From the NCBI RefSeq assembly GCF_042675705.1, contig NZ_JBHTJJ010000001.1: a stretch of DNA of 64,000 nt, one strand, 5' to 3'. The notes under the pieces were generated by a model, which was given only the letters and a program-made list of their open reading frames with translations, was not told the origin of the DNA and searched no databases. Both the position numbers and the translations under genes were made by a program. Positions 8,740-17,667 of the stretch are shown here, piece after piece (positions within the stretch are counted from its first letter, which is position 1; each line of letters begins with the position of its first letter). This DNA comes from Ruegeria arenilitoris. GTDB taxonomy: Bacteria > Pseudomonadota > Alphaproteobacteria > Rhodobacterales > Rhodobacteraceae.

Positions 8740-8862
8740 TGCCTGCCTGTGCCCCCGCGTTTCGCCCTTGATAGACGGCCCCAAAGGATGCGGCAAGCGA
8801 TGCCCCGGCGCATTCTGCGGCATTCGCGCACCACTCGCCGGGAAATCGACCTGCTGCAGCGT

Positions 8863-9948
8863 CTAGGCCGGAAAAACGAAGCAGCGATCCCGCCGGATGG
8901 TCAACCACATCACCCGGCCCGGATTGGGCACGAACACGTTCGGGACGGTCGCCTTGAGGATCGAGCCGTCATAGTCCATCCGAAACTCGATCAGGCTTTC
9001 GTTGCCCAGAAAGCGGGCGCGCTCGACCACGCCGCGGGCCGCAACGCCATCGGTCGCCGTCGGCAGCGGCCCCTTGCCGTTGCGGTCAAAGTCCAGCCGC
9101 ACATGCTGAGGGCGGAAAACGATTTCGACGTCAGTGCCATCAGGGACACCCGGCGCCAGGAATTGACCAAATGGCGTTTGCGCCAATGCTCCATTCACCT
9201 GGGACTGCAACACATTGACATCACTAAAAAATGCCACGGCAGCCTTGTCCACCGGTCGGGTGTAGACATTGTAGGGCGCACCCTGCTGGACGATCTTGCC
9301 GCGGCGCATCAGTGCGATCTCGTCAGCCATACGCATCGCCTCTTCGGGCTCGTGAGTGACCAGCAGCACGGCGGCGTCCTCTTCCTTGAGGATGGCGAGG
9401 GTCTCGTCGCGGATGCCGTCGCGTAGACGGTTGTCGAGGCCCGAGAACGGCTCGTCCATCAGCATGATCCGCGGGCGCGGCGCCAGCGCACGGGCCAGAG
9501 CGACCCGCTGCTGCTCTCCACCGGACAGCTGGTGCGGAAACCCGTCGATATGGCGGATCAGGTCGACCTTTCTCAGCAACTCTTCGACACGTTCCCGTTT
9601 TTGCTCTTTGGCCCCCTTCAGGCCAAAAGCCACGTTGTCGGCCACGCTGAGGTGCGGAAACAAAGCGAAATCCTGGAACATCAGTCCGATCTCGCGACGT
9701 TCCGGCGGGACTCGGAAAACTGTGTCACAGACCAGCTTGCCATCGACGTAGATTTCGCCCGAGTCCTGCATTTCGACGCCAGCAATCATCCGCAGCGTAG
9801 TGGATTTGCCGCAGCCCGACGGGCCCAGCAGACAGGTCACCTGCCCCGCCTGAACGGTCAGCGAGACATCATCCACCACCGTACGCCCGCCGAACCGGCA
9901 GACCAGATTGCGGATCTCCAATCGCGGAGGAGCTGTGTTGATTGCCAC
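8863..9948 (-). CDS. ABC transporter ATP-binding protein, FbpC/PotA type
   Basis: A cytoplasmic ATPase subunit of an importer, most like those for ferric iron. Walker A GPSGCGKST is near residue 42, the Q-loop is in LMFQDFALFPH, the signature is LSGGEQQRVALARAL, Walker B is RIMLMDEPFSGLD, and the switch His is in LVTHEPEEA. A C-terminal TOBE-type domain (residues 280-361) is typical of CUT1/Fbp ATPases. No permease or solute-binding gene lies next to it, so the partner subunits must be elsewhere. Substrate is inferred only from overall likeness. Confidence 0.85.
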   Translation of the reverse strand: MAINTAPPRLEIRNLVCRFGGRTVVDDVSLTVQAGQVTCLLGPSGCGKSTTLRMIAGVEMQDSGEIYVDGKLVCDTVFRVPPERREIGLMFQDFALFPHLSVADNVAFGLKGAKEQKRERVEELLRKVDLIRHIDGFPHQLSGGEQQRVALARALAPRPRIMLMDEPFSGLDNRLRDGIRDETLAILKEEDAAVLLVTHEPEEAMRMADEIALMRRGKIVQQGAPYNVYTRPVDKAAVAFFSDVNVLQSQVNGALAQTPFGQFLAPGVPDGTDVEIVFRPQHVRLDFDRNGKGPLPTATDGVAARGVVERARFLGNESLIEFRMDYDGSILKATVPNVFVPNPGRVMWLTIRRDRCFVFPA

Positions 9949-10033
9949 CGACGGACCCCAATTGCCTTTTCCCGATCAATTTCATCGGGCTTGCGCCGGG
10001 ATAACAACCCCGCCCATCGGGCGCAAGAGAGGC

Positions 10034-11152
10034 CTAGGCCAGCAGCTCGAATGGCACGCCCGCGCGGACCTTGCCGTTGACCTGAATCTCAAGCCGATGC
10101 GGCCCCGGCATCAACCGAAACGTCGTGGCGTCGCCCTTGAGTTTGTGCCGCTTGCTCAGCCGCAGGCAGCCATCTGACAGATTGGCTTGCTTGAGCTTGT
10201 GAACCTTGGGTGAGATTTTCCCTCCAGACCTCTGAAAGTGCACGATATAGTCTATCAAGACCGGTTGATCATCGGGGCCTGAAACCGAGACGGTGAACTC
10301 CAGAACCCCGCCGATGCGGGCGTCGCCATTCACCGCAACATCCACCTCCAGCGGTGCGTCGGGATCATAGCCCAGCAGCGCCATTGCCCCGCCATGGCCG
10401 GACTTGACCAGCCCGCGCAGCGCATGTGCGGTGATCCACCGCATCTCGTCAGTGTCTTGCGCGCCCGAGGCATGCCACGCCTGCAGCCGGTTCAGCGCCA
10501 GGTCAGGGTCTTTCTTGGTGATGTCGTTGAGATGGTTCGCCACCGACCGCGTGACATAGCGCGTCGGATCCGAGTGCAACCGATCCAGCAGCGGCAGCGG
10601 GTCCGACAGGTCCAGCCCGACCGCCTGCCCCCAAGGCAGCCGTGGGCGCGTGCCTTCGGAGACCAGCCGCCGGACGTGATAGCTGGAATGCCCGCACCAG
10701 TCCTGCATCCGGTCCAGCACCAGATCGGGATGGCTGTTCAGAAAGGGCCGGATCGCCCACTCCATCGAAAATCGCTGAGTGATCTCTGCAAGGACATCCA
10801 GCGCCAGGTCGGGGTGGTCCGCGCCGACCTGCGCCACCCACTCGCCCAATGGGGCAAAGATGAAGTCACCGAAATCGTCATCGCTCAGGGATGGGTCCAG
10901 AGGCGGCGGCAAGGCGCGCAGGATCACCGGTGCCACGTCGGGCAGCGCGCCGGGAAAGGCCGTCTGCAAACAATCGGCAATCCACGCGATCCGCTGCTTC
11001 AGCTCCAGCTCCGGCAGGCGCGACATGACCCGCGCCACGAATGCGTCGCCGTCAAACCCGGCGTCGGCCTGCGTGAACAGGCCGGCCAGGTAACGGGTCT
11101 TTTCCGCGTTGAACAGCTGATCCTTCAGCGAAAACCCCTGCGCCACGATCAC
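10034..11152 (-). CDS. AlkC-like DNA alkylation repair protein (HEAT-like repeats)
   Basis: A probable DNA glycosylase-family protein acting on alkylated bases. The N-terminus GFSLKDQLFNAEKTRYLAGL and the repeated helical pairs (DPLPLLDRLHSDPTRYVTRS, and similar) are those of the AlkC/AlkD HEAT-repeat superfamily. A C-terminal beta-rich domain of about 100 residues follows. The frame runs far upstream inside the SDR gene, but the family N-terminus fits a GTG that overlaps the SDR stop (ATGTGA), giving 372 residues. Translation is therefore probably coupled to the SDR. There is no obvious independent ribosome-binding site. Confidence 0.8.
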   Translation of the reverse strand: MIVAQGFSLKDQLFNAEKTRYLAGLFTQADAGFDGDAFVARVMSRLPELELKQRIAWIADCLQTAFPGALPDVAPVILRALPPPLDPSLSDDDFGDFIFAPLGEWVAQVGADHPDLALDVLAEITQRFSMEWAIRPFLNSHPDLVLDRMQDWCGHSSYHVRRLVSEGTRPRLPWGQAVGLDLSDPLPLLDRLHSDPTRYVTRSVANHLNDITKKDPDLALNRLQAWHASGAQDTDEMRWITAHALRGLVKSGHGGAMALLGYDPDAPLEVDVAVNGDARIGGVLEFTVSVSGPDDQPVLIDYIVHFQRSGGKISPKVHKLKQANLSDGCLRLSKRHKLKGDATTFRLMPGPHRLEIQVNGKVRAGVPFELLA

Positions 11153-11928
11153 ATCGTCAGGTTGGTTGCGCCACCATCCAGCAGGATGTTCTGCCCTACG
11201 ATGAACCCGGCATGTTGCGAGCACAGAAACGCGCAGGTCGCGCCGAATTCCTGCCGCGTGCCATAGCGCCGCGCCGGAATCGTGGCCGCGCGCTCGGCCC
11301 TTGCCTCGTCCAGCGAGATGCCCTTCTGTGCCGAAACCCCGGCATCCAGCGAGTCCGCCCGGTCGGTGGCATGAATGCCGGGCAACAGGTTGTTGATGGT
11401 CACGCCATAGGGCGCCACCTGCCGCGCGGTTCCGGCTACATAGCCGGTCAGCCCGGTGCGCGCCGCGTTCGACAGGCCCAGCACCGCGATGGGGGCCCGC
11501 ACGGATTGCGAGGTGATGTTCACCACCCGGCCCCAACCCTTGTCCATCATCGACGGCAACAGCGCCTTCATGAAGGCGATCGGCGTGAGCATGTTGGCAT
11601 CCAGCGCCTTGATGAAATCCTCGCGGTCCCAGTCTGACCACAGTCCCGGCGGCGGGCCACCGGCGTTTGTCACAAGGATATCAACGCCCTGCGCGGCCTC
11701 GATCACCTGCGCCTGGCCTTCGGCCGTGGTCACGTCGCAGGCTACGGTCTGCACGTCGACGCCATGTTCGGCGCGCAGCTGGCCGGCCTGCGCCTCCAGC
11801 GCATCAGGCCCACGCGCGTTCATCACCAGATCAACGCCCTCGGCAGCCAGCGCCTCGGCGCAGCCCAGCCCCAAGCCCTTGCTGCTGGCACAGACCAGCG
11901 CGCGTTTTCCTTTTAGTCCAAGATCCAT
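11149..11928 (-). CDS. SDR-family oxidoreductase, atypical active site
   Basis: A Rossmann-fold SDR of 259 residues. The cofactor motif CASSKGLGLG is near residue 11 and TNAGG near residue 84. The usual YxxxK is replaced by a Leu-Ser-Asn-Ala-Ala-Arg stretch after ITSQSVRAP, a pattern of one branch of 3-oxoacyl-ACP-reductase-like SDRs. The substrate is unknown. The start is the ATG preceded by GGGGGG eight bases upstream; a longer frame exists but has no better signal. It is directly coupled to the AlkC-like gene downstream. Confidence 0.88.
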   Translation of the reverse strand: MDLGLKGKRALVCASSKGLGLGCAEALAAEGVDLVMNARGPDALEAQAGQLRAEHGVDVQTVACDVTTAEGQAQVIEAAQGVDILVTNAGGPPPGLWSDWDREDFIKALDANMLTPIAFMKALLPSMMDKGWGRVVNITSQSVRAPIAVLGLSNAARTGLTGYVAGTARQVAPYGVTINNLLPGIHATDRADSLDAGVSAQKGISLDEARAERAATIPARRYGTRQEFGATCAFLCSQHAGFIVGQNILLDGGATNLTM

Positions 11929-12003
11929 GTGATCCCCCCTGTCAGTTGTTACCCGCATGTCTAGCACCGGCCAGACAGGGAAGACCAGATTGGCGTCGGC
12001 AAA

Positions 12004-12366
12004 TCAGTAGAAGAACTCTTCCCGCACGATCTTGCCGTTGACCACGTGATAGACTCCGACCTCGCGCATGTCGAAAGCTTCACCGCTTTCCTTCACCTTG
12101 CCCTGCACTTCAAAAATCACGGCAAAGCTGTTCTCACCATGCAGGAACGGGTCGCTGACTGACGCGCCCGAGACCTCGTGTGCGCTTTCCCACCAATCAT
12201 GTTTGCCGCGGATGCCCTCGATGCCGTGGGTCTCGCGGCCCATGCCCTGCATGTCCATCGCTTCGACGGAAACGGCATCGGCTGCATACAACTTGTCCAG
12301 ATTCTCCTTGGCGCGGTTTTCGCGGCAACCCGCCACCAGTTCCTGGGCGATTTCTTTCAAATTCAT
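12004..12366 (-). CDS. SnoaL/NTF2-like fold protein
   Basis: A 120-residue cystatin-like cone-fold protein. The N-terminal helices carry YAADAVSVEA, and the later strands carry GIEGIRGKHDWWESAHEV and FEVQGKV, ending in a YHVVNGKIVREEFFY strand, the usual SnoaL_2 layout. Such proteins may be isomerases, hydrolases or binding proteins, and no catalytic set can be assigned here. GGAG lies eight bases before the ATG. A GTTC-N7-GTTC element lies just upstream of the start, so damage control by LexA is possible. Confidence 0.8.
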   Translation of the reverse strand: MNLKEIAQELVAGCRENRAKENLDKLYAADAVSVEAMDMQGMGRETHGIEGIRGKHDWWESAHEVSGASVSDPFLHGENSFAVIFEVQGKVKESGEAFDMREVGVYHVVNGKIVREEFFY

Positions 12367-12384
12367 TGATCCACTCCATTATTT

Positions 12385-12399
12385 GTTCACTATATGTTC
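12385..12399. promoter_or_regulatory. Candidate LexA (SOS) box, GTTC-N7-GTTC
   Basis: The sequence GTTCACTATATGTTC fits the direct-repeat LexA operator of alphaproteobacteria. It is 19-33 bases before the SnoaL-like start and 77-91 before prfC. About two such eight-base matches are expected by chance in a window this size, so placement in a short intergenic region is the main support. Confidence 0.4.
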
Positions 12400-12475
12400 T
12401 TATTGGCATATCCACCCGATTCGAACCACCCCCTTTGTCTTGCCTCGGCAGGATTCCCCGCCTATACGCGCCTTC

Positions 12476-14083
12476 ATGCTTGATACTGCCTCGAACCAGC
12501 CCACCCTGTCGCCCGAGATCGCACGGCGCCGCACGTTTGCCATCATCTCGCACCCGGATGCGGGCAAGACGACCCTGACCGAAAAGTTCCTTCTGTATGG
12601 GGGTGCTATCCAGATGGCCGGACAGGTTCGGGCCAAGGGCGAGGCACGGCGTACGCGGTCGGACTTTATGCAGATGGAAAAGGACCGGGGCATTTCGGTC
12701 TCGGCCTCAGCCATGTCGTTCGACTACGGCCCCTACCGGTTCAACCTGGTGGACACGCCCGGCCACTCGGACTTTTCAGAAGACACCTATCGCACGCTGA
12801 CGGCCGTTGACGCCGCGGTCATGGTGATCGACGGGGCCAAGGGCGTTGAAAGCCAGACGCAGAAGCTGTTCGAGGTCTGCCGCCTGCGCGACCTGCCAAT
12901 CCTGACCTTCTGTAACAAGATGGACCGCGAGAGTCGCGATACGTTCGAGATCATCGACGAGATCCAGGAAATGCTGGCGATCGACGTGACCCCGGCCAGC
13001 TGGCCCATCGGCGTGGGGCGCGATTTCATCGGCTGCTACGACATGCTGCGCGATCGGCTGGAACTGATGGACCGCGCCGACCGCAACAAGGTGGCCGAAA
13101 GCATCGAGATCAAAGGGCTGGACGACCCCAAGTTGGCCGAGCATGTGCCCGCGCATCTGCTGGACAAGCTGCTGGAAGAGGTCGAGATGGCGCGCGAACT
13201 GCTGCCCGTGCTGGACCCGCAGGCAGTGCTTGAAGGCCATATGACCCCGATCTGGTTCGGCTCGGCCATCAACTCCTTCGGCGTCAAGGAACTGATGGAG
13301 GGGATCGGCCAATATGGCCCGCAACCGCAGGTGCAATCGGCCGAACCGCGCCAGATTTCGCCAGACGAGAAAAAGGTGGCGGGCTTTGTCTTCAAGGTGC
13401 AGGCCAACATGGACCCCAAGCACCGCGACCGGGTGGCCTTTGTCCGCATGGCCAGCGGCCACTTCAAGCGCGGCATGAAGCTGACCCATGTGCGCAGCAA
13501 GAAGCCCATGGCGATCACGAACCCGGTGCTGTTCCTTGCGTCCGACCGGGAACTGGCCGACGAGGCCTGGGCCGGCGATATCATCGGCATCCCCAACCAC
13601 GGGCAGCTGCGCATCGGCGACACCCTGACCGAGGGAGAGGCGATCCGCGTGACCGGCATCCCGTCCTTTGCGCCCGAACTGCTGCAGGGCGTGCGCGCGG
13701 GCGACCCGATGAAGGCCAAGCATCTGGAAAAGGCGCTGATGCAGTTTGCCGAGGAAGGTGCCGCCAAAGTGTTCAAACCCTCAATCGGCTCGGGTTTTAT
13801 CGTCGGCGTGGTGGGTGCGCTGCAGTTCGAAGTGCTGGCCAGCCGGATCGAGTTGGAATACGGCCTGCCTGTGCGGTTCGAGGCCTCGCAATTCACCAGT
13901 GCGCGCTGGGTGTCGGGCGACAAGGCCGAGGTCGAGAAGTTCGTCAATGCGAACAAGCAGCACATTGCCCACGATCACGACGGCGACATCGTCTATCTGA
14001 CCCGCCTGCAATGGGACATCGACCGCGTGGTGCGCGACTATCCCAAACTGACGCTTACCGCGACCAAGGAAATGATGACGTGA
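12476..14083 (+). CDS. prfC: Peptide chain release factor 3
   Basis: A translational GTPase that recycles RF1/RF2 from the ribosome after termination. It has 535 residues. G1 is SHPDAGKTT, switch II is DTPGHSDF, and the NKMDR motif is at about residue 142. The RF3-specific domains follow, with FKVQANMDPKHRDRVAFVR near residue 305. The start gives the expected N-terminus SPEIARRRTFAIISHPDAG; the frame is open further upstream but overlaps the divergent SnoaL-like gene. No other translation gene is adjacent. Confidence 0.96.
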   Translation: MLDTASNQPTLSPEIARRRTFAIISHPDAGKTTLTEKFLLYGGAIQMAGQVRAKGEARRTRSDFMQMEKDRGISVSASAMSFDYGPYRFNLVDTPGHSDFSEDTYRTLTAVDAAVMVIDGAKGVESQTQKLFEVCRLRDLPILTFCNKMDRESRDTFEIIDEIQEMLAIDVTPASWPIGVGRDFIGCYDMLRDRLELMDRADRNKVAESIEIKGLDDPKLAEHVPAHLLDKLLEEVEMARELLPVLDPQAVLEGHMTPIWFGSAINSFGVKELMEGIGQYGPQPQVQSAEPRQISPDEKKVAGFVFKVQANMDPKHRDRVAFVRMASGHFKRGMKLTHVRSKKPMAITNPVLFLASDRELADEAWAGDIIGIPNHGQLRIGDTLTEGEAIRVTGIPSFAPELLQGVRAGDPMKAKHLEKALMQFAEEGAAKVFKPSIGSGFIVGVVGALQFEVLASRIELEYGLPVRFEASQFTSARWVSGDKAEVEKFVNANKQHIAHDHDGDIVYLTRLQWDIDRVVRDYPKLTLTATKEMMT

Positions 14084-14126
14084 TGCTGACCCTGCCCCCC
14101 GTCAAAGCATCAGAGGCCGTCATCGC

Positions 14127-15068
14127 ATGACCGCAGCGGGGCCGAGCTGGGGCATCGTCTCGACGGTGCGTGGATCGGCCCACGACATTCTGAGTTTTGC
14201 GGCCTACCACCTGGATCTGGGCGCGGATCACCTCTACCTCTACCTTGATGAGCCCAACCGGCGGGCTTTTCGCCCCCTGCGCCGCCACCCCAAGGTGACC
14301 GTCCGCATCTGCGACGATGCGTTCTGGGCGGCGCGCAAACGGGACAAGCCCGAGCGCCACCAGGTCCGCCAGACCGTTCATGCGACCTATACCTATCGCC
14401 ACACCGATCTCGATTGGCTGGCGCATATAGATGTGGACGAGTTCCTGTGGCCCACGGCCCCTATCGCGGACTTGCTGGGCGAAGTGCCCGAAACGGTACA
14501 CGCAGTTCGGATTCGTCCGATCGAGGCCCTGGCCTGCGGCGACGATCTCTACAAGGCGTTCATCCCCCAGGGCCCCGAACGAGAAGCGCTTGTCGAGACG
14601 ATCTATCCAAACTACGGCGCCTTCGTTCTGGGCGGCTTTCTGAGCCACGTACAGGGCAAGCTGTTCGTGCGAACGGGGATGGAGAACCTCAATTATCGCA
14701 TCCACAACCTGTTTCAGAACAAGGTCATCTTGCCCTGCAAGACCGAAATGCCGCAGATCGACCTGTGCCACCGCCATGCCCCGGGTTGGGAGCATTGGTG
14801 GTCACACTATCGGTTTCGGCTGGAGCGCGGCTCGTACCAGCCCGGCATGGCTCCGAACGTACATCGCGATCGGGGTGGGCTGAACATGAACGAACTGCTC
14901 AGTTGGATCGAGGCCGAAGAAGGCGAGAAAGGTCTGCGCAAGTTCTTTGACGAACTCAGCGCCACCGACCCGCAGGTCCGCGCGCGCCTGCAGGAACGGG
15001 GTCTGATCAAGCACCGACCGCTTGATCTTGAGGAAAAGCTGCAGAAACACTTTCCCGGAAGCTGCTGA
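14127..15068 (+). CDS. Glycosyltransferase family 2-like protein
   Basis: A probable cytoplasmic glycosyltransferase of 313 residues. The N-terminal half matches the Glyco_tranf_2_4 type: a GIVSTVRGSAHDILSF start, a strand LGADHLYLYLDEP, and a nucleotide-sugar/metal motif in HIDVDEFLWP near residue 105. The C-terminal half contains many His and Trp residues (CHRHAPGWEHWWSHYRF). No membrane helix is seen. Donor and acceptor are unknown; surface polysaccharide is a reasonable guess. It begins 43 bases after prfC. Confidence 0.8.
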   Translation: MTAAGPSWGIVSTVRGSAHDILSFAAYHLDLGADHLYLYLDEPNRRAFRPLRRHPKVTVRICDDAFWAARKRDKPERHQVRQTVHATYTYRHTDLDWLAHIDVDEFLWPTAPIADLLGEVPETVHAVRIRPIEALACGDDLYKAFIPQGPEREALVETIYPNYGAFVLGGFLSHVQGKLFVRTGMENLNYRIHNLFQNKVILPCKTEMPQIDLCHRHAPGWEHWWSHYRFRLERGSYQPGMAPNVHRDRGGLNMNELLSWIEAEEGEKGLRKFFDELSATDPQVRARLQERGLIKHRPLDLEEKLQKHFPGSC

Positions 15069-15126
15069 ATTGTTGCACGAAATCGCCAGTGACGCGATGT
15101 AGCGGTGCAGATGAAACTGTCTTCAT

Positions 15127-15155
15127 TTGACCCTGCCACACCTTTTTGTTATGTC
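15127..15155 (+). promoter_or_regulatory. Predicted sigma-70 promoter of the DEAD-box helicase
   Basis: TTGACC and TATGTC are separated by 17 bases. This leaves an untranslated leader of roughly 90 bases before the helicase start; long leaders are common for cold-induced RNA helicases. Confidence 0.45.
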
Positions 15156-15253
15156 CGCATCCAAGCCGAAACGCGCATGGTGCGCATGGCCATCCGGGCC
15201 CGGCATTTTTCATACGCGCGGGCCAGGTCAGTGTCCGCATGAACCGGACATAC

Positions 15254-16684
15254 ATGACGAAATTCACCGATCTGAATCTGAACCCCAAGGTCCTCAAAGC
15301 TATTGAGGAAGCCGGCTACGAAACCCCGACCCCGATCCAGGAAGGCGCCATCCCACCGGCGCTGGAAGGGCGAGACGTTCTGGGCATCGCCCAGACCGGA
15401 ACCGGCAAGACGGCCAGTTTCGTCTTGCCCATGATCACCCTTTTGGCGCGCGGTCGTGCGCGGGCGCGAATGCCGCGCAGCCTAGTGCTATGCCCGACGC
15501 GCGAACTGGCGGCGCAGGTGGCCGAAAACTTCGACACCTATACCAAGCATCTAAAGCTGACCAAGGCGCTGCTGATCGGCGGCGTCAGCTTCAAGGAACA
15601 GGATGCCCTGATCGACCGCGGCGTGGACGTGCTGATCGCCACGCCCGGCCGTCTGCTGGACCATTTCGAACGTGGCAAGCTGCTGCTGACCGGCGTGCAG
15701 ATCATGGTCGTGGACGAGGCTGACCGGATGCTGGACATGGGGTTCATTCCCGATATCGAACGCATCTTCTCGCTGACGCCCTTTACCCGGCAGACGCTGT
15801 TCTTCTCGGCCACCATGGCGCCCGAAATCGAGCGGATCACCGACACGTTCCTGTCGGCCCCGGCCCGGATCGAAGTGGCCCGTCAGGCCACCGCGTCCGA
15901 GACCATCGAACAGGGCGTCGTAATGGTCAAAGGCGGCCGCCGTGACCGTGAGGGCAGCACCAAGCGCAAGGTTCTGCGCGCGCTGATCGATGCCGAAGGC
16001 GACAAATGCACCAACGCCATCATCTTTTGCAACCGCAAGACCGACGTGGATATCACCGCGAAATCGCTGAAGAAATACGGCTATGACGCGGCCGCGATCC
16101 ACGGCGATCTGGACCAGTCCGTGCGCACCAGGACCCTTGAGGGCTTTCGCGATGGAACGCTGCGTTTCCTGGTGGCGTCCGATGTCGCCGCGCGGGGACT
16201 GGACGTTCCGTCGGTCAGCCATGTGTTCAACTTCGATGTGCCCAGCCACCCCGAGGATTACGTGCACCGCATCGGCCGTACCGGCCGCGCCGGGCGCGAA
16301 GGCAAGGCCATCACTCTGTGCACGGCCCGCGATGAAAAGGCGCTGGACGCGATCCAGAAGCTGATCCAGAAGGAAATCCCACGTCTGGACAACCCGGTTC
16401 AGGCCGAACCGGCCGGGGACGAGGACAAGAAGCCCGAGAAGAGATCGCGCGCGTCGACCCGCAAGGGCGAGGGCAAATCCGAGGTCAAGGACACCGGGAA
16501 GGACACGCCCGCCAAGGACGCTACGCCCAGGGAAACAGCCCCCAAGGACAAGCCGGCACGAGAAAAGGGCCAACGCGGCAAAAGCCGTGGACGCCGCGAC
16601 GATGGCGGACCAGCCGTCGTCGGCATGGGCGATCACCTGCCCAGCTTTATCGCTCTCAGCTTTGACGAACGCCGCGCGGGCTGA
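15254..16684 (+). CDS. DEAD-box ATP-dependent RNA helicase
   Basis: Unwinds RNA, probably in ribosome assembly or cold adaptation. It has 476 residues. The Q-motif (YETPTPIQ) is near residue 22, Walker A AQTGTGKT near 48, VVDEADRML near 155, SAT in FFSATMAPE, and HRIGRTGRAG near 340. The last 100 residues are a Lys/Glu/Pro-rich disordered tail, typical of RhlE-like proteins. I chose the ATG that begins MTKFTDLNLNPKV; an in-frame ATG five codons upstream is also possible. A terminator follows. Confidence 0.93.
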   Translation: MTKFTDLNLNPKVLKAIEEAGYETPTPIQEGAIPPALEGRDVLGIAQTGTGKTASFVLPMITLLARGRARARMPRSLVLCPTRELAAQVAENFDTYTKHLKLTKALLIGGVSFKEQDALIDRGVDVLIATPGRLLDHFERGKLLLTGVQIMVVDEADRMLDMGFIPDIERIFSLTPFTRQTLFFSATMAPEIERITDTFLSAPARIEVARQATASETIEQGVVMVKGGRRDREGSTKRKVLRALIDAEGDKCTNAIIFCNRKTDVDITAKSLKKYGYDAAAIHGDLDQSVRTRTLEGFRDGTLRFLVASDVAARGLDVPSVSHVFNFDVPSHPEDYVHRIGRTGRAGREGKAITLCTARDEKALDAIQKLIQKEIPRLDNPVQAEPAGDEDKKPEKRSRASTRKGEGKSEVKDTGKDTPAKDATPRETAPKDKPAREKGQRGKSRGRRDDGGPAVVGMGDHLPSFIALSFDERRAG

Positions 16685-16709
16685 CCCGCCTGCATGGCAA
16701 AAAGATCAG

Positions 16710-16738
16710 AAGGCGCACGGACCTCCGCGCGCCTTTTT
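16710..16738. terminator. Bidirectional terminator between helicase and EamA gene
   Basis: AAGGCGC pairs with GCGCCTT across a partly complementary centre. It ends in TTTTT on the plus strand, with AAAAAG upstream giving a T-run on the minus strand. It sits between two convergent genes. Confidence 0.7.
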
Positions 16739-16743
16739 GCATC

Positions 16744-17646
16744 TCAGATCGCGGCGACCAGGATCAGGATCGAGAGACCCAGCAGGACCATCCCCATAAT
16801 TTCGCGCCGCGTCACCGTCTCGCGGAAGACCAGGACCGAGGCCATGAGGCTGAAAATCAGCTCCACCTGCCCCAGCGCCTTGACGTAGGCCGCGTTCTGT
16901 AGGCTGAAGGCCCAGAACCAGCAGAACGACCCGCCCAGACTGGTCAGCCCGACGAAGACGCCAGTGCGCCGCGTGTCCCACACCGCGCGCAGCTCGGCCC
17001 GGTCGCGCCAAACCAGCCACAGCGCCATCAACAGGAACTGGATCGAGACCACGACCGCCAGCGTCACCAGCGCCCGAAACCAGGCCTCGCCATCGCCCAG
17101 TTGCAGCGATGCGCCGCGATAACTGACCGCGGAAAAGGCGAACAAGACGCCCGATCCCAACCCCAATTGCGAGGCGCGGTTGGTCAGGTGACGCCACCAC
17201 GCCCCACTGCCGCCCGGTGTTTTCGACAACAGCAGAACCGCCAGAAGCCCCAGCAGGATGGCCCCGAAGGCACCGGTTGAAACCCGGTCGCCCAGCACGA
17301 CGAAACCGACGATTGCGGTTTGGATCACCTCGGTTTTCTTGAAGGTGATGCCAACGGCAAAGTTGCGCTGTTTGAACAGCGCCACGACGCAGATCGTGGC
17401 GAGGATCTGGGACACCCCACCGATGGCGGCATAGAGCCAGAACAGAGGCGGCAGCGCAGGCAGCGGCAGACCGCTGAGCCGCATCGCCACAGCCAGCCCC
17501 AACAACACCAGAGGCATCGAATAGGCAAAGCGCGCAAAGGTCGCGCCGGTCGCCGACAGCTTCACGCTGCTCAGCGATTTCTGCAGCATGAAGCGCACCG
17601 TCTGAAAGGTGGCGGCGGCCAGGGTTACGGGAATCCACAAACTCAT
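16744..17646 (-). CDS. EamA-family (DMT) transporter
   Basis: An inner-membrane drug/metabolite-type exporter of 300 residues. Ten hydrophobic segments fall in two repeated halves, with the second EamA repeat in roughly the last 150 residues (SLGGSFCWFWAFSLQNAAYV near residue 235). The substrate is unknown. It lies 21 bases downstream of the desaturase gene in the same direction, so it may be the last gene of the DUF2061-desaturase transcript. Confidence 0.88.
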   Translation of the reverse strand: MSLWIPVTLAAATFQTVRFMLQKSLSSVKLSATGATFARFAYSMPLVLLGLAVAMRLSGLPLPALPPLFWLYAAIGGVSQILATICVVALFKQRNFAVGITFKKTEVIQTAIVGFVVLGDRVSTGAFGAILLGLLAVLLLSKTPGGSGAWWRHLTNRASQLGLGSGVLFAFSAVSYRGASLQLGDGEAWFRALVTLAVVVSIQFLLMALWLVWRDRAELRAVWDTRRTGVFVGLTSLGGSFCWFWAFSLQNAAYVKALGQVELIFSLMASVLVFRETVTRREIMGMVLLGLSILILVAAI

Positions 17647-17667
17647 GGCTTCCCTTCTGTCGTCAAA

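Noticed and set aside
11153..11641. Upstream extension of the AlkC-like protein to 535 residues
   Set aside because: The extra 163 residues are antisense-like low-complexity sequence from inside the SDR gene. The conserved family N-terminus begins at the GTG overlapping the SDR stop.
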